DNA of 40,760 nt, from assembly GCA_019423635.1 (NCBI GenBank), contig JAHZBA010000027.1:1-40760 (forward strand), in the 5' to 3' direction. The DNA is from Clostridiales bacterium. Lineage in GTDB: Bacteria > Bacillota > Clostridia > Oscillospirales > Oscillospiraceae. Shown here one piece after another: positions 7,096-15,102 of the stretch (position 1 is its first letter; every line of letters begins with the position of its first letter). A program made the position numbers and the translations under genes. A model generated the notes under the pieces. It was not told where the DNA came from. It saw only the letters and a list, made by a program, of their open reading frames with translations, and made no database searches.

Positions 7096-7269
7096 ATGAA
7101 CGAGCCCTTCTAGGATCAGATGACCCGGTGCATGGAGACCGAGGACCACAAGACCCTGGAGGCCATAGCGGTCCTTCTCCGTGCAGGACATACGGACTTC
7201 TACTGCATGGGGAAGACCAAGTCTCTCCTGCGGAGTCGGGGCTTTGACGTAGAGACGGTCCGCGATTGA
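7096..7269 (+). pseudogene. Small ORF interrupted by in-frame TAG at codon 6
   Basis: AGGAGG at 7084-7089 precedes ATG 7096. Reading MNEPF, TAG (7111-7113), then DQM and 49 more sense codons to TGA at 7269 gives one continuous frame of 58 codons broken only by the TAG. The remainder (TEDHKTLEAIAVLLRAGHTD and beyond, ending SLLRSRGFDVETV) looks like a compact helical protein. An internal ATG at 7120 could restart translation but has no ribosome site. It is followed by a terminator. I do not recognise the family. It could be a nonsense-mutated gene, a sequencing error or an amber-suppressed gene; the first two are more likely. Confidence 0.6.
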
Positions 7270-7275
7270 CTGGAC

Positions 7276-7304
7276 AAAAAAGAGGGGCCTTCGCCTCTTT
7301 TTTT
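7276..7304 (+). terminator. Intrinsic terminator after the small ORF
   Basis: AAAAAAGAGG pairs with CCTCTTTTTT around a short GGCCTTCG loop, ending in a seven-base T-run. It lies seven bases after the stop of the small ORF and just before the left end of the IS element. Confidence 0.75.
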
Positions 7305-7375
7305 GTGTAAAAGAAAACCACTCGCTAGGCGAGAGGTTCAAAAGAAGCCTTATGGCGATGATGTAGACAGAAAAA

Positions 7376-7435
7376 CTCCCTTTGTTTTAGAATAGGGATG
7401 CGGTCTGGCAGCTGCACCCAATAAAGCAAAGGGAG
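7376..7435 (+). promoter_or_regulatory. RNA stem that sequesters the tnpA ribosome site
   Basis: CTCCCTTTG (7376-7384) is exactly complementary to CAAAGGGAG (7427-7435), which contains the Shine-Dalgarno sequence of tnpA. A long-range 9-bp helix would hide the ribosome site. IS200 tnpA mRNAs are known to fold their leader to block translation. The same logic is visible here, with different sequence. Confidence 0.7.
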
Positions 7436-7445
7436 GTCATCCGAA

Positions 7446-7880
7446 GTGAATGACTTAAGCAGTTTATCACACACGAAGTGGAATTGTAAATACCATATTG
7501 TATTTGCACCGAAATACCGCAGGGAAGTGTTCTACGGAGAAAAGAAGCGGGAAATCGGAGAAGTTTTGCGGATGTTGTGTGAGTGGAAAAAGATTAGGAT
7601 CGTAGAAGCAGAAGTATGCCCGGATCATATCCACATGCTGGTAGAGATTCCACCCAGGGTATCGGTGTCGGGCTTTATGGGATATCTGAAGGGGAAGAGC
7701 AGCTTGATAATCTACGAGAAGTTCCCGGAACTGCGGTATAAGTACCGGAATCGGGAGTTCTGGTGCCGCGGGTATTATGTGGATACGGCAGGAAAGAATG
7801 CAAATAAAATTGCAGAGTACATCAAGCACCAGCTGGATGAAGATGAGGCTGGGGAACAGCTGACGATGGGAAATTTCTAA
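7446..7880 (+). CDS. tnpA: IS200/IS605-family HUH transposase TnpA
   Basis: 144 residues, a complete Y1 transposase. The metal-binding HUH motif is DHIHMLVEIPP (around residues 60-70), and the catalytic tyrosine lies in YYVDTAGKN (around residues 114-122). The N-terminus KWNCKYHIVFAPKYRR is characteristic of the IS200 group. It nicks and rejoins single-stranded ends at the flanking hairpins. The start is GTG 7446, nine bases after GGGAGG. The reading frame is intact, so the copy may be active. Confidence 0.95.
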   Translation: MNDLSSLSHTKWNCKYHIVFAPKYRREVFYGEKKREIGEVLRMLCEWKKIRIVEAEVCPDHIHMLVEIPPRVSVSGFMGYLKGKSSLIIYEKFPELRYKYRNREFWCRGYYVDTAGKNANKIAEYIKHQLDEDEAGEQLTMGNF

Positions 7881-8013
7881 GCCCGTTTACGGACAGCAAG
7901 TAACGAAGCTTTCGCGGCTGGCAGACCGTACTTGCGCGGCGGGACGCGCTTGCTAGTAACATAGGGCATTGCCCGTCTATGAAGAACCCCCCGGCTTCGC
8001 CGGGGGATTCCTA

Positions 8014-8577
8014 TTACGGGTGCTGCCGCAGGGCCGCGCCGGCCCGGTGGTCCGTGAGAATCCGGTCCACCGCCGCCACCAGCTCCTCCGGCGTGTAGGG
8101 CAGCTCCCCCAGAAGCCAGCTCTCCACGGTGCCGGCCAGGGCGGAGACGTAGAAGTGGGTCATCAGGGACTTTTGATCCTCGCTGAGGTCGCTGTCCCGG
8201 GCCATCTGGTCAATGGCGCGGTAGATGATGTCGTAAATCTCCGAGCGGAAGAACCGCCGCAGGTGCCCGTGGCCCAGGGACCGCAGGGCGCACAGGCACA
8301 CCTCCCGATTCTCCTCCAGGTAGCGGAAGAGCTGGAGCAGGCCGTCCTGCCAGATGAGGACGCCCTCCCGCCGGTCCAGCAGGGTCAGGGCCTCCTGGCA
8401 GTACATCCAGCGCACCTGGTCGTAGATGTCCTCAAAGTGATAGTAAAAGGTCTGCCGGTTCATGCCGCAGCCGTCCGTGATCTCCCGGATGGTGATCTTG
8501 TCCAGCGGCTTCTGGGCCATCAGGCGCTTCAAAGAGTCTGTCAGCAGGCGCTTGGTCATATCCGTGTGAGCTTCCAT
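8014..8577 (-). CDS. TetR-family transcriptional regulator
   Basis: 187 residues. The N-terminal HTH spans about residues 8-52, with KITIREITDGCGMNRQTFYY followed by HFEDIYDQV, the DhaS/TetR_C-type Firmicute subfamily signature. The C-terminal all-helical ligand-sensing domain is of normal length. The start ATG 8577 follows GAGGTGATTCC. It is divergent from the small protein/MMPL/GLUG operon (155-base gap), the standard position for a repressor of a transporter operon. A possible minus-strand -10 TATACT lies at 8602-8597. The IS200 right end touches its stop codon without disrupting it. Confidence 0.92.
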   Translation of the reverse strand: MEAHTDMTKRLLTDSLKRLMAQKPLDKITIREITDGCGMNRQTFYYHFEDIYDQVRWMYCQEALTLLDRREGVLIWQDGLLQLFRYLEENREVCLCALRSLGHGHLRRFFRSEIYDIIYRAIDQMARDSDLSEDQKSLMTHFYVSALAGTVESWLLGELPYTPEELVAAVDRILTDHRAGAALRQHP

Positions 8578-8731
8578 GGAATCACCTCATGGAGCAGTAT
8601 ACCACAGTTTCCGGCGGTTGTCTTTTGTACAATTCGCCCATTTTGTAGGGCGGTGCGACAAACCGCCGGATTTGTCTATGGCGTCCCGGGCCTGTCTGCG
8701 GCTATACTGTGGCCGGAAAGAAGGGATGAGG
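8578..8731. promoter_or_regulatory. Divergent tetR / MMPL-operon promoter region
   Basis: TATACT appears toward tetR at 8602-8597 (with AAGACA 17 bases upstream as a weak -35) and toward the operon at 8703-8708, where no good -35 is seen. A GGCGGT/ACCGCC hairpin related to the 29-bp repeats (8641-8667) and a TTGTACAA palindrome (8624-8632 area) lie between. The weak operon promoter fits a regulated promoter. The exact operator is not identified. Confidence 0.4.
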
Positions 8732-9028
8732 ATGACCAGTTACCGGATTACCCTCCACAGTCCCATGGGACCCCGGCGGGGGGTTTTGTATCTGCCTCCC
8801 GGCAGCGGGCAGGCGAGGATGGACCTTTTGGGCTGCCGGAGCCATCTGGCCGCGGAGTCCACGGATTCCGGCCTCTGCCGCTTAACCGGGCAGCTGGAGT
8901 CCGTCATGGGGCCCATCGACTTTGCGGCGGAGGTACCGGCGGCGGGGACCTTTGACTGCGTGGCCCGCACCGGGAAGGGCGATATGCGCCTGACGGGAGA
9001 ACGCATGGAGGGAAATGAGGAGCCATGA
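8732..9028 (+). CDS. Small beta-rich protein of unknown function
   Basis: 98 residues from ATG 8732, which follows GAAGGG at six bases; the longer upstream frame runs through the promoter region. The sequence begins MTSYRITLHSPMGPRRGVLY and contains two analogous segments: SPMGPRRG...L.G and SVMGPIDFAAEVPAAGTFDC...GDMRLTGERM. This suggests a small repeated beta-sheet fold of the kind found beside MMPL transporters in Firmicutes, as I recall. No signal peptide. The last codons overlap the MMPL start (ATGA, 9025-9028), so it is translationally coupled. It may help regulate or assemble the transporter (inference). Confidence 0.75.
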   Translation: MTSYRITLHSPMGPRRGVLYLPPGSGQARMDLLGCRSHLAAESTDSGLCRLTGQLESVMGPIDFAAEVPAAGTFDCVARTGKGDMRLTGERMEGNEEP

Positions 9029-11502
9029 GCGAGAGCAAGACGACCATCTGGGACAAAATCGCCACGGTGATTGTGGACAAACGAAATATCTTTTTCCTGT
9101 TCTTCATCGCGGCGGCGGTGTTCTGCGCCGTGGCCTCCGGCTGGGTGCAGACCAATGACGATATCACCGCCTATCTCCCCGGCGACACCGAGACCCGTCA
9201 GGGCCTGGACATCATGAACGAGGAGTTTGTCACCTACGCCACCGCCCGGGTCATGGTCCAGAATGTCACCCTGGACCGGGCGCTGGACCTCCGGGAGACG
9301 CTGGAGGCCGTCAGTGGCGTCACCTCCGTGGATTTCTACGACCCGGAGGACGAGGAGGCGGTGCTGGAGGACTACTACCGGGACGCCTCCGCCCTGTTTA
9401 CCATTACCTTCGACGGCGAGACGGAGGACCAGGTGAGCCTGGACGCCATGGAGACGCTCCGCCAGAAGCTCAGCGGGTACGACGCCTATATCGACAGTGA
9501 GGTGGGCGCGGGTCTGGCGGACACCTTGGACGGGGAGATCCGCATCGTCATGCTGGTGGCGGTGTTCATCATTGTCACGGTGCTGCTGTTCACCTCCAAG
9601 ACCTACCTGGAGATTCCCGTGCTGCTGCTGACCTTCGGTATGGCGGCCCTTTTGAACATGGGCACCAACTACATGATGGGGGAGATCTCCTTCGTCACCA
9701 ACTCCGTGGCGGTGATCTTGCAGCTGGCCCTGGCCATTGACTATGCCATCATCCTCTGCCACCGCTACACGGAGGAGCGGGAGTTCCAGGAGCCCCGGGA
9801 GGCCTGCATCGCGGCTCTGGCCAAGTCCATTCCGGAGATCTCCAGCTCCAGCCTCACCACCATCTCCGGCCTGATGGCCATGACCTTCATGCGCTTTCGC
9901 ATCGGCTACGACATGGGCGTGGTGCTCATCAAGGCGATTTTGCTGAGCCTTCTCAGCGTGTTCACCCTGATGCCGGGCCTTTTGATGCTCTTCTCCAAGG
10001 GCATCGACAAGACCCACCACCGCAGCTTCGTGCCCAAGATCGACGCCTGGGGCCGCATGACCGTGAAGAGCCGCTTTCTCGTGCCGCCCCTGTTTGCGCT
10101 GCTGCTGGTGGTAGGCTTCTTCTTCTCCAACAAGTGCCCCTATGTGTTCGGCTACTCAACGCTCAGGACCTTCCGCCAGAACGAAACGCAGATTGCCGAG
10201 CAGACGGTGGACGAAACCTTCGGCGGCCAGAATCTCATGGCGCTGCTGGTGCCCACCGGGGACTATCCCCGGGAGAAGGCCCTGCTGGCGGAGCTGTCCG
10301 GGATGGAGCACGTGGAGAGCGCCCTGGGCCTTTCCAATGTGGAGGCCATGGACGGCTATATGCTCACCGACGCCCTGACGCCCCGGCAGCTGGCGGAGCT
10401 GATGGATATGGACTATGAGGCGGTGAGCCTGCTGTACGCCGCCTACGCCGCCGACGGCGAGGACTACGGCAAGATCGCGGGGGGGTTGGCCGACTTCAGC
10501 ATCCCCCTGATCGACATGGTGTGCTTCATTCACGACCAGATGGACGAGGGCTATCTCTCCCTGGACGAGGATATGGAGGCGGATCTGGACGACATGTATG
10601 ACCAGATCACCGACGCCAAGGCCCAGCTGAAGGGGGAGAACTACAGCCGGATGCTGCTGTATCTGGACCTGCCGGAGGAGAGTCAGGAGACCTTTGACTA
10701 CTTAAAGACCATCCACCAGACGGCGGAGCGCTACTATGACCACGTGTTCCTGGTGGGTGACTCCACCAGCGACTACGACCTCTCCAGCTCCTTTGCAGGC
10801 GACAACCTGCTCATCAGCATTCTCTCGGCCCTGTTTGTCATCATCGTGCTGGTGTTCACCTTCCGCTCCGCGGGACTGCCGATCCTGCTGATTATTGTGA
10901 TCCAGGGCAGTATCTGGATCAACTTCTCCTTCCCCTACCTGATGGAGAGCAACCTGTTCTTCCTGAGCTACCTGATCGTCAACTCCATCCAGATGGGCGC
11001 GAATATCGACTACGCCATTGTGATCTCCAGCCGCTACGTGGAGCTGCGGGAGCACAAGTCCCCCCAGGAGGCCATTGTGGAGGCGCTGAATCTGGCCTTC
11101 CCCACCATTGTCACCTCCGGCACGATCCTCTCGGCGGCGGGGACGCTGATCTACTTCATCACCACCCAGCCGGCCATCACCGCCATCGGCGAGTGTCTGG
11201 GCCGGGGCACCCTGATCTCCATGCTGCTGGTCATGGGCGTCCTGCCTCAGATCCTGGTGCTGGGAGATACCATCATCGAAAAGACGGCCTTTGTGCTCAA
11301 GCGGCACCTTACACCCCGCAAGGCCAACGGCACCGTCCGCATCCACGGCCGGGTCCGGGGCTACATCAACGGCGTGGTGGACGCCGAGATCCACGGCATC
11401 CTCCGGGGCTCCATCTCCGCCATGGTGGAATCCCAGGACCTGGAGCAGCTGGACCTGCTCCCCAGCCCGGAGGAGAGAGAGGAGACCCCCCATGAGACGT
11501 AA
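9025..11502 (+). CDS. MMPL/RND-family transporter
   Basis: 825 residues. One N-terminal membrane helix (about 20-42) is followed by a large extracytoplasmic loop. A block of five helices (about 175-330) contains the acidic/tyrosine motif LALAIDYAIILCHRYTEERE. A second half repeats the pattern, with NSIQMGANIDYAIVISSRYV in the last block. Conserved Asp-Tyr pairs in each half are the proton-relay residues of RND/MMPL pumps. Such pumps export lipids, hydrophobic compounds or drugs across the membrane using the proton gradient. It starts within the stop codon of the small gene and ends 11 bases into the next gene, so all three form one operon, under the divergent TetR. Confidence 0.95.
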   Translation: MSESKTTIWDKIATVIVDKRNIFFLFFIAAAVFCAVASGWVQTNDDITAYLPGDTETRQGLDIMNEEFVTYATARVMVQNVTLDRALDLRETLEAVSGVTSVDFYDPEDEEAVLEDYYRDASALFTITFDGETEDQVSLDAMETLRQKLSGYDAYIDSEVGAGLADTLDGEIRIVMLVAVFIIVTVLLFTSKTYLEIPVLLLTFGMAALLNMGTNYMMGEISFVTNSVAVILQLALAIDYAIILCHRYTEEREFQEPREACIAALAKSIPEISSSSLTTISGLMAMTFMRFRIGYDMGVVLIKAILLSLLSVFTLMPGLLMLFSKGIDKTHHRSFVPKIDAWGRMTVKSRFLVPPLFALLLVVGFFFSNKCPYVFGYSTLRTFRQNETQIAEQTVDETFGGQNLMALLVPTGDYPREKALLAELSGMEHVESALGLSNVEAMDGYMLTDALTPRQLAELMDMDYEAVSLLYAAYAADGEDYGKIAGGLADFSIPLIDMVCFIHDQMDEGYLSLDEDMEADLDDMYDQITDAKAQLKGENYSRMLLYLDLPEESQETFDYLKTIHQTAERYYDHVFLVGDSTSDYDLSSSFAGDNLLISILSALFVIIVLVFTFRSAGLPILLIIVIQGSIWINFSFPYLMESNLFFLSYLIVNSIQMGANIDYAIVISSRYVELREHKSPQEAIVEALNLAFPTIVTSGTILSAAGTLIYFITTQPAITAIGECLGRGTLISMLLVMGVLPQILVLGDTIIEKTAFVLKRHLTPRKANGTVRIHGRVRGYINGVVDAEIHGILRGSISAMVESQDLEQLDLLPSPEEREETPHET

Positions 11503-14500
11503 GATCCATTCCCTTTCGGCGGCCCTGCTGGCCCTGCTGATGCTGCTGTCCCTGTCCCTGCCCGCCGCGGCGTCACAGGAGGCGTCCGTGATCTCCATCC
11601 GCACGGCGGAGGACTGGGAGCAGCTCGCCCGCAGCTGTACGCTGGACGCCTGGTCCCGGGGAAAGACCGTGGTGCTGGAGAGCGATCTGGATCTCTCCGG
11701 CGGCACCGTCATCCCCACCTTCGGCGGGGTCTTTGACGGCGGCGGCCACACCATCTCCGGCCTTGCCGTCGCCGGGGAGGGCTCCCACCAGGGGCTCTTC
11801 CGCTATGTGCAGGAGGGGGCGGTGATCCGGCATCTGACGCTCACCGGCCGGGTGGACCCCGGCGGGGAGTGGGAGGCCCTGGGCGGCATCGCCGGGGTCA
11901 ACCGGGGCACCATCACCGGCTGCACCTTCCAGGGCGTGGTCCGGGGCGGCGGCATGGCGGGCGGCATCGCCGGCCTCAACGAGGCGGAGGGCCAGATCGT
12001 CCTCTGCACCGCCGCGGGAATCGTCTCCGGCGGATACAGCACCGGCGGCATTGTGGGAGAGAACTACGGCAGCCTCTCCCAGTGCACCAACCGGGCCCTG
12101 GTCAACACCCAGGAGGCGGACGCCTCCCCGGAGCTGGACGGCATCGACTGGGGGGAGCTCAACAGCACCCGGAACTTCCCCGCCTGCACGGACACCGGCG
12201 GCATCGCCGGGTACTCCAAGGGCTCCATTCAGGACTGCGTGAACCAGGGCCGGGTGGGCTACCCCCACACCGGCTACAACGTCGGCGGCATCGCCGGGCG
12301 GCAGGCCGGGTATCTGGCCGGCTGCGTTAACGAGGAGCTGGTCCAGGGCCGCAAGGACGTGGGCGGCATTGTAGGCCAGATGGAGCCCTACACCCTTTTG
12401 CGCTATGAGGAGAGCACCCTGCGGGAGCTGGCGGACCGGCTGGATGCACTCAGCGACATTCTGGACGGCACCCTGGACCACACGGACAGCTCCCGCCGGC
12501 AGATTGCGGACCGGATCACCGCCATTACGGATCTCACCGACGGCGCCCGGTCGGATACCTTTGACCTGCTGGACCTGGTCACGGATTTGCTGGACGGCAC
12601 CGTGGACACCGCCAACGACCTCAGCGGCCGGGTGGCGGAGGTGCTGGAGGAGGCCTCCCCGGTGGCCGGGGATCTCTCCCGGGCCGCGGAGCTGCTGGCA
12701 GGGGCCATGGACACCATGGACGGGGCCGTCTCCACCGCCGGCGGCGCGGAGACGGAGCTGAGCGATGCGATCCGGGCGGCCCAGGCCGCCGCGGCCTCTC
12801 TCACCCAGGCGAAGGAGGCCTTCGACCGGGTTTTGGAGCAGCTGCGCCAGGCGCTGGAGGGCGGGCAGGCGCCCGCCGAGGCCCTGCGGGCCGCCCTGGA
12901 GAGTCTGGGCGCTGTGACCGATCAGCTCCAGGAGGCGGTCGATCGTCTGTCGGAGGCGCTTCCCCACCTGGAGGAGGCGGGGAAGATCACCGGCGGTGCG
13001 CTGGAAGACCTCCGGCCCGCCATGGAGGACCTGGAATCGGGCAGCCGCCGCCTCTCCCGCGCCCTGGAGAAGCTGGAGAGTCTGCTGGAGACCCAGGCGG
13101 AAAAGCCCGCCCTGGAGTTTCCCAAGCTGGACGGCAGCTTCTACGACCTGGAGGACCGGCTCAGCGGCACGCTGTCCGATCTGACGGAGGCCATGGAGGG
13201 CCTGAATCAAAACGTCAACACCGGCGGGGACACCCTCTCCGGGGACCTGCGGCAGGTAAACCGGCAGTTTTCCTCCATCACCGCGCTGCTGCGGGACGCC
13301 TCCGGCGAGGACCGGACGGACCGGGATCTGGTGGTGGACGTATCCCAGGAGGAGGTGTCCTCCGCCACGCTGGGCAAGGTGACCCGGTGCACCAACCGCG
13401 CCGCGGTGGAGGGGGACCTCAATGTGGGCGGCGTCATCGGGGCCATGGCGGTGGAGTTCGACTTTGACCCGGAGGATGACACCGCCCGGCTGGGCGAGCG
13501 CTCTATGGACTTCCAGTATCTCACCAGTGCCGTGCTGCTGGAGTGCGTGAACCGGGGAAGCGTCACCGCGCGGAAGGACTGCGCCGGCGGCGTGGTGGGC
13601 TGGATGGACCTGGGCATTGCGGTCAGCTGCCAGGGCCTTGGCAATGTGGAGAGCACCGGCGGAAACTACGTGGGCGGCGTGGCCGGGCTGGCCGACTCCA
13701 TCATCCGCGGCAGCTGGGCCAAGTGCGCGCTCTCCGGCGGCAGCTATGTGGGCGGCATTGCCGGCTCCGCCGCGGATCTGACGGACTGCGGCGCCATGGT
13801 GCAGATCCGGGAGGGGAGCGCCTGTGTGGGCGCTGTCGCCGGGGAGAGCACCGGCACCCTCACGGGCAACTGCTTTGTCAGTGAGACCCTGGGGGGCGTG
13901 GATGGGATCAGCTACGCGGGAAAGGCGGAGCCGGTGTCCTATGAGGCGCTGCTGGCGCTGCCGGACGCACCGGAGGCCTTCTCCGAATTCACGTTGACCT
14001 TTACCGCAGGCGATGAGACCGTGGCGGAGGTGCCCTTCCGGTACGGGCAGTCTCTGGAGACGCTGCCGGCGGTGCCGGAGCGGGAGGGCTTCTACGGCGC
14101 ATGGGAGCGCTTTGACCAGACCCGGCTGACCTTTGACGATACCATTGAGGCGGTCTACACCCCCTGGGTTACCACCCTGGGGGACGCGGAGGGACAGCTC
14201 CTGGCCGAGGGGCGCTTCACCCCGGAGACCGCCCTGCGGGTGCGGCACGCCGGTGTCCCGCTGCCGGAGAGCAGCGGCGGGACCTGGGGACCGTGGTCGG
14301 TGGAGACCAGCGACGGCACCTCCTTTACCGCGCTGCGCCTGGCCTGTCCGGAGGACGCCCGGCATCTGGCGGTGCGCCGCTGGACGGAGGAGGGGACCTG
14401 GGAGACGCTGGCGTCGGTGAAGGCGGGCAGCTACCTCCGGGTGGAGCTGGAGGACTCCGCCGCCGTGCTCTGCCTGACGGAGACGGACACCGCCTGGCGG

Positions 14501-14602
14501 CTGCCGGCGGTGCTGTTGGCAGGTCTGGCGGCCTGCGCCCTGTGCCTGTACGGACTGAGGAAGAGGAGACGGGCGAAAGGGAAGACAACCGCCGGCCGGT
14601 GA
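11492..14602 (+). CDS. Secreted, membrane-anchored GLUG / coiled-coil protein
   Basis: 1036 residues from ATG 11492; AGGAG lies about 20 bases upstream. The start overlaps the MMPL stop. The signal peptide is about 1-27 (KIHSLSAALLALLMLLSLSLP, AAA-S). Residues ~129-300 hold GLUG repeats (GGIAGVNRGTITGCTF type). Residues ~305-615 are a long heptad-rich helical region. Residues ~625-800 resume GLUG repeats (NVGGVIGAM, YVGGVAGLAD, YVGGIAGSAA). A beta domain and a C-terminal transmembrane helix with RKRRR follow. GLUG repeats form a beta-helix seen in surface proteins. The beta-helix interrupted by a ~300-residue helical insert is unusual. Co-operonic with an MMPL pump, it may be an extracytoplasmic accessory or substrate-handling subunit (inference). 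Confidence 0.85.
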   Translation: MRRKIHSLSAALLALLMLLSLSLPAAASQEASVISIRTAEDWEQLARSCTLDAWSRGKTVVLESDLDLSGGTVIPTFGGVFDGGGHTISGLAVAGEGSHQGLFRYVQEGAVIRHLTLTGRVDPGGEWEALGGIAGVNRGTITGCTFQGVVRGGGMAGGIAGLNEAEGQIVLCTAAGIVSGGYSTGGIVGENYGSLSQCTNRALVNTQEADASPELDGIDWGELNSTRNFPACTDTGGIAGYSKGSIQDCVNQGRVGYPHTGYNVGGIAGRQAGYLAGCVNEELVQGRKDVGGIVGQMEPYTLLRYEESTLRELADRLDALSDILDGTLDHTDSSRRQIADRITAITDLTDGARSDTFDLLDLVTDLLDGTVDTANDLSGRVAEVLEEASPVAGDLSRAAELLAGAMDTMDGAVSTAGGAETELSDAIRAAQAAAASLTQAKEAFDRVLEQLRQALEGGQAPAEALRAALESLGAVTDQLQEAVDRLSEALPHLEEAGKITGGALEDLRPAMEDLESGSRRLSRALEKLESLLETQAEKPALEFPKLDGSFYDLEDRLSGTLSDLTEAMEGLNQNVNTGGDTLSGDLRQVNRQFSSITALLRDASGEDRTDRDLVVDVSQEEVSSATLGKVTRCTNRAAVEGDLNVGGVIGAMAVEFDFDPEDDTARLGERSMDFQYLTSAVLLECVNRGSVTARKDCAGGVVGWMDLGIAVSCQGLGNVESTGGNYVGGVAGLADSIIRGSWAKCALSGGSYVGGIAGSAADLTDCGAMVQIREGSACVGAVAGESTGTLTGNCFVSETLGGVDGISYAGKAEPVSYEALLALPDAPEAFSEFTLTFTAGDETVAEVPFRYGQSLETLPAVPEREGFYGAWERFDQTRLTFDDTIEAVYTPWVTTLGDAEGQLLAEGRFTPETALRVRHAGVPLPESSGGTWGPWSVETSDGTSFTALRLACPEDARHLAVRRWTEEGTWETLASVKAGSYLRVELEDSAAVLCLTETDTAWRLPAVLLAGLAACALCLYGLRKRRRAKGKTTAGR

Positions 14603-14654
14603 GGACCGCGGGGAGAGAATGGGGCGGCCGGGATGTCCCGCCGCAGGAAAAGAC

Positions 14655-14682
14655 TTGACTTTAGTGGAAAATCCAGTACAAT
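14655..14682 (+). promoter_or_regulatory. Possible promoter directly before a terminator
   Basis: TTGACT (14655-14660), 16-base spacer, TACAAT (14677-14682). Transcription would begin at the foot of the hairpin at 14691-14717, so most RNA would stop after about 35 bases unless it reads into the tRNA-like array. Functional meaning unknown. Confidence 0.4.
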
Positions 14683-14690
14683 AAAAAGAC

Positions 14691-14723
14691 GGGCCGGAGT
14701 GTTTGCCGCTCCGGCCCCCTTTT
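14691..14723 (+). terminator. Intrinsic terminator of the TetR-regulated operon
   Basis: GGGCCGGAG (14691-14699) pairs with CTCCGGCCC (14709-14717), followed by CCTTTT. It lies 88 bases after the GLUG gene stop. Confidence 0.7.
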
Positions 14724-14753
14724 GTACCGCAAGAGACGATGAGAGGGGAAGGA

Positions 14754-14824
14754 CAGGGTGGTGCGCAGTTGGCAGCGCGCCTGCTTGGGAACGGGAGGCC
14801 GGAGTTCAGGGCGCAGCCCCGGGA
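14754..14824 (+). pseudogene. Decayed tRNA-Pro-like unit 1
   Basis: It aligns base for base with the intact tRNA-Pro at 15103. The D arm GCGC-AGTTGGCA-GCGC is retained. The anticodon region CTTGGGAA and variable region GGAGGCCGGAGTTC are recognisable. The acceptor stem (CAGGGTG against CCCCGGG) and T arm no longer pair well, and there is no CCA. It is not expected to be a working tRNA. Confidence 0.6.
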
Positions 14825-15073
14825 AAGTCCGGAAGCCCTTGGGACACATGGGGCGGCAGCGCTTTTCCCCTCGCCGGTAACTGGTCAGAAACGGCGTTGA
14901 CCACAGTCGAAAATGTCATATCCGGGTGTAGCCTATCGGTTAGGCACTTGGTTTGGGAGCTGGAGGCTTGGGTTCGAGGCGCAGCATTCGGAAAGTCTGG
15001 AAGTCTTTGGGACACATGGGACGACGGCGTTTTTCCCATCGCCGATAATTGGCCAAAAATCGGCGTTGACCAC
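14822..15073. repeat. Conserved spacer between tandem tRNA-like units
   Basis: The ~90 bases after unit 1 (14822-14910) and unit 2 (14990-15073) match, mostly with C/T and A/G differences. Shared words are GGAAAGTC, TTGGGACACATGGG, TTTTCCC and CGGCGTTGACCACA. A stem CGCCG.../...CGGCG is preserved in both, extended to CGCCGAT/ATCGGCG in the second copy. After the second spacer TTGACCACA is duplicated (15065-15087 area). The whole unit (tRNA-like plus spacer) repeats with a period of 168 then 181 bases. Confidence 0.75.
14922..14992 (+). pseudogene. tRNA-Pro-like unit 2, no CCA
   Basis: The acceptor stem CCGGGTG/CATTCGG pairs fully if G:T is allowed. The D arm GCC/GGC is intact, the anticodon loop TTTGGGA (anticodon UGG) is kept, and the T loop TTCGAGG is present. 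The anticodon stem CTTGG/GCTGG has two mismatches, the T stem one, and the 3' end reads AAAG instead of ACCA. It is probably a decaying tRNA-Pro copy, though the kept acceptor stem leaves open a non-translational tRNA-like RNA. Confidence 0.6.
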
Positions 15074-15102
15074 ATGTTTGACCACAGTTGAAAATTTAAT
15101 AT

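Larger units (their letters stand above)
7313..8010 (+). mobile_element. IS200-type insertion sequence (tnpA only)
   Basis: About 700 bases carrying one HUH transposase gene. The left end has a subterminal hairpin CTCGC-TAG-GCGAG at 7321-7333. The right end has CCCCCGGC-TTC-GCCGGGGG at 7988-8006, three bases from the end and abutting the stop codon of tetR. There are no terminal inverted repeats or target duplication, as expected for single-strand IS200/IS605 transposition. No TnpB is present. Exact ends are estimated to within about 10 bases. The right hairpin may also terminate tetR on the minus strand. Confidence 0.85.

Noticed and set aside
7096..7269. Pyrrolysine or selenocysteine readthrough at the TAG
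   Set aside because: No pylT/pylS or suppressor tRNA is visible in the window and no recoding structure was seen; a nonsense mutation is simpler.
11573..14365. 930-codon open frame opposite the GLUG gene
   Set aside because: Antisense shadow of a GC-rich repeat-containing gene; the composition is low-complexity and no motif is present.
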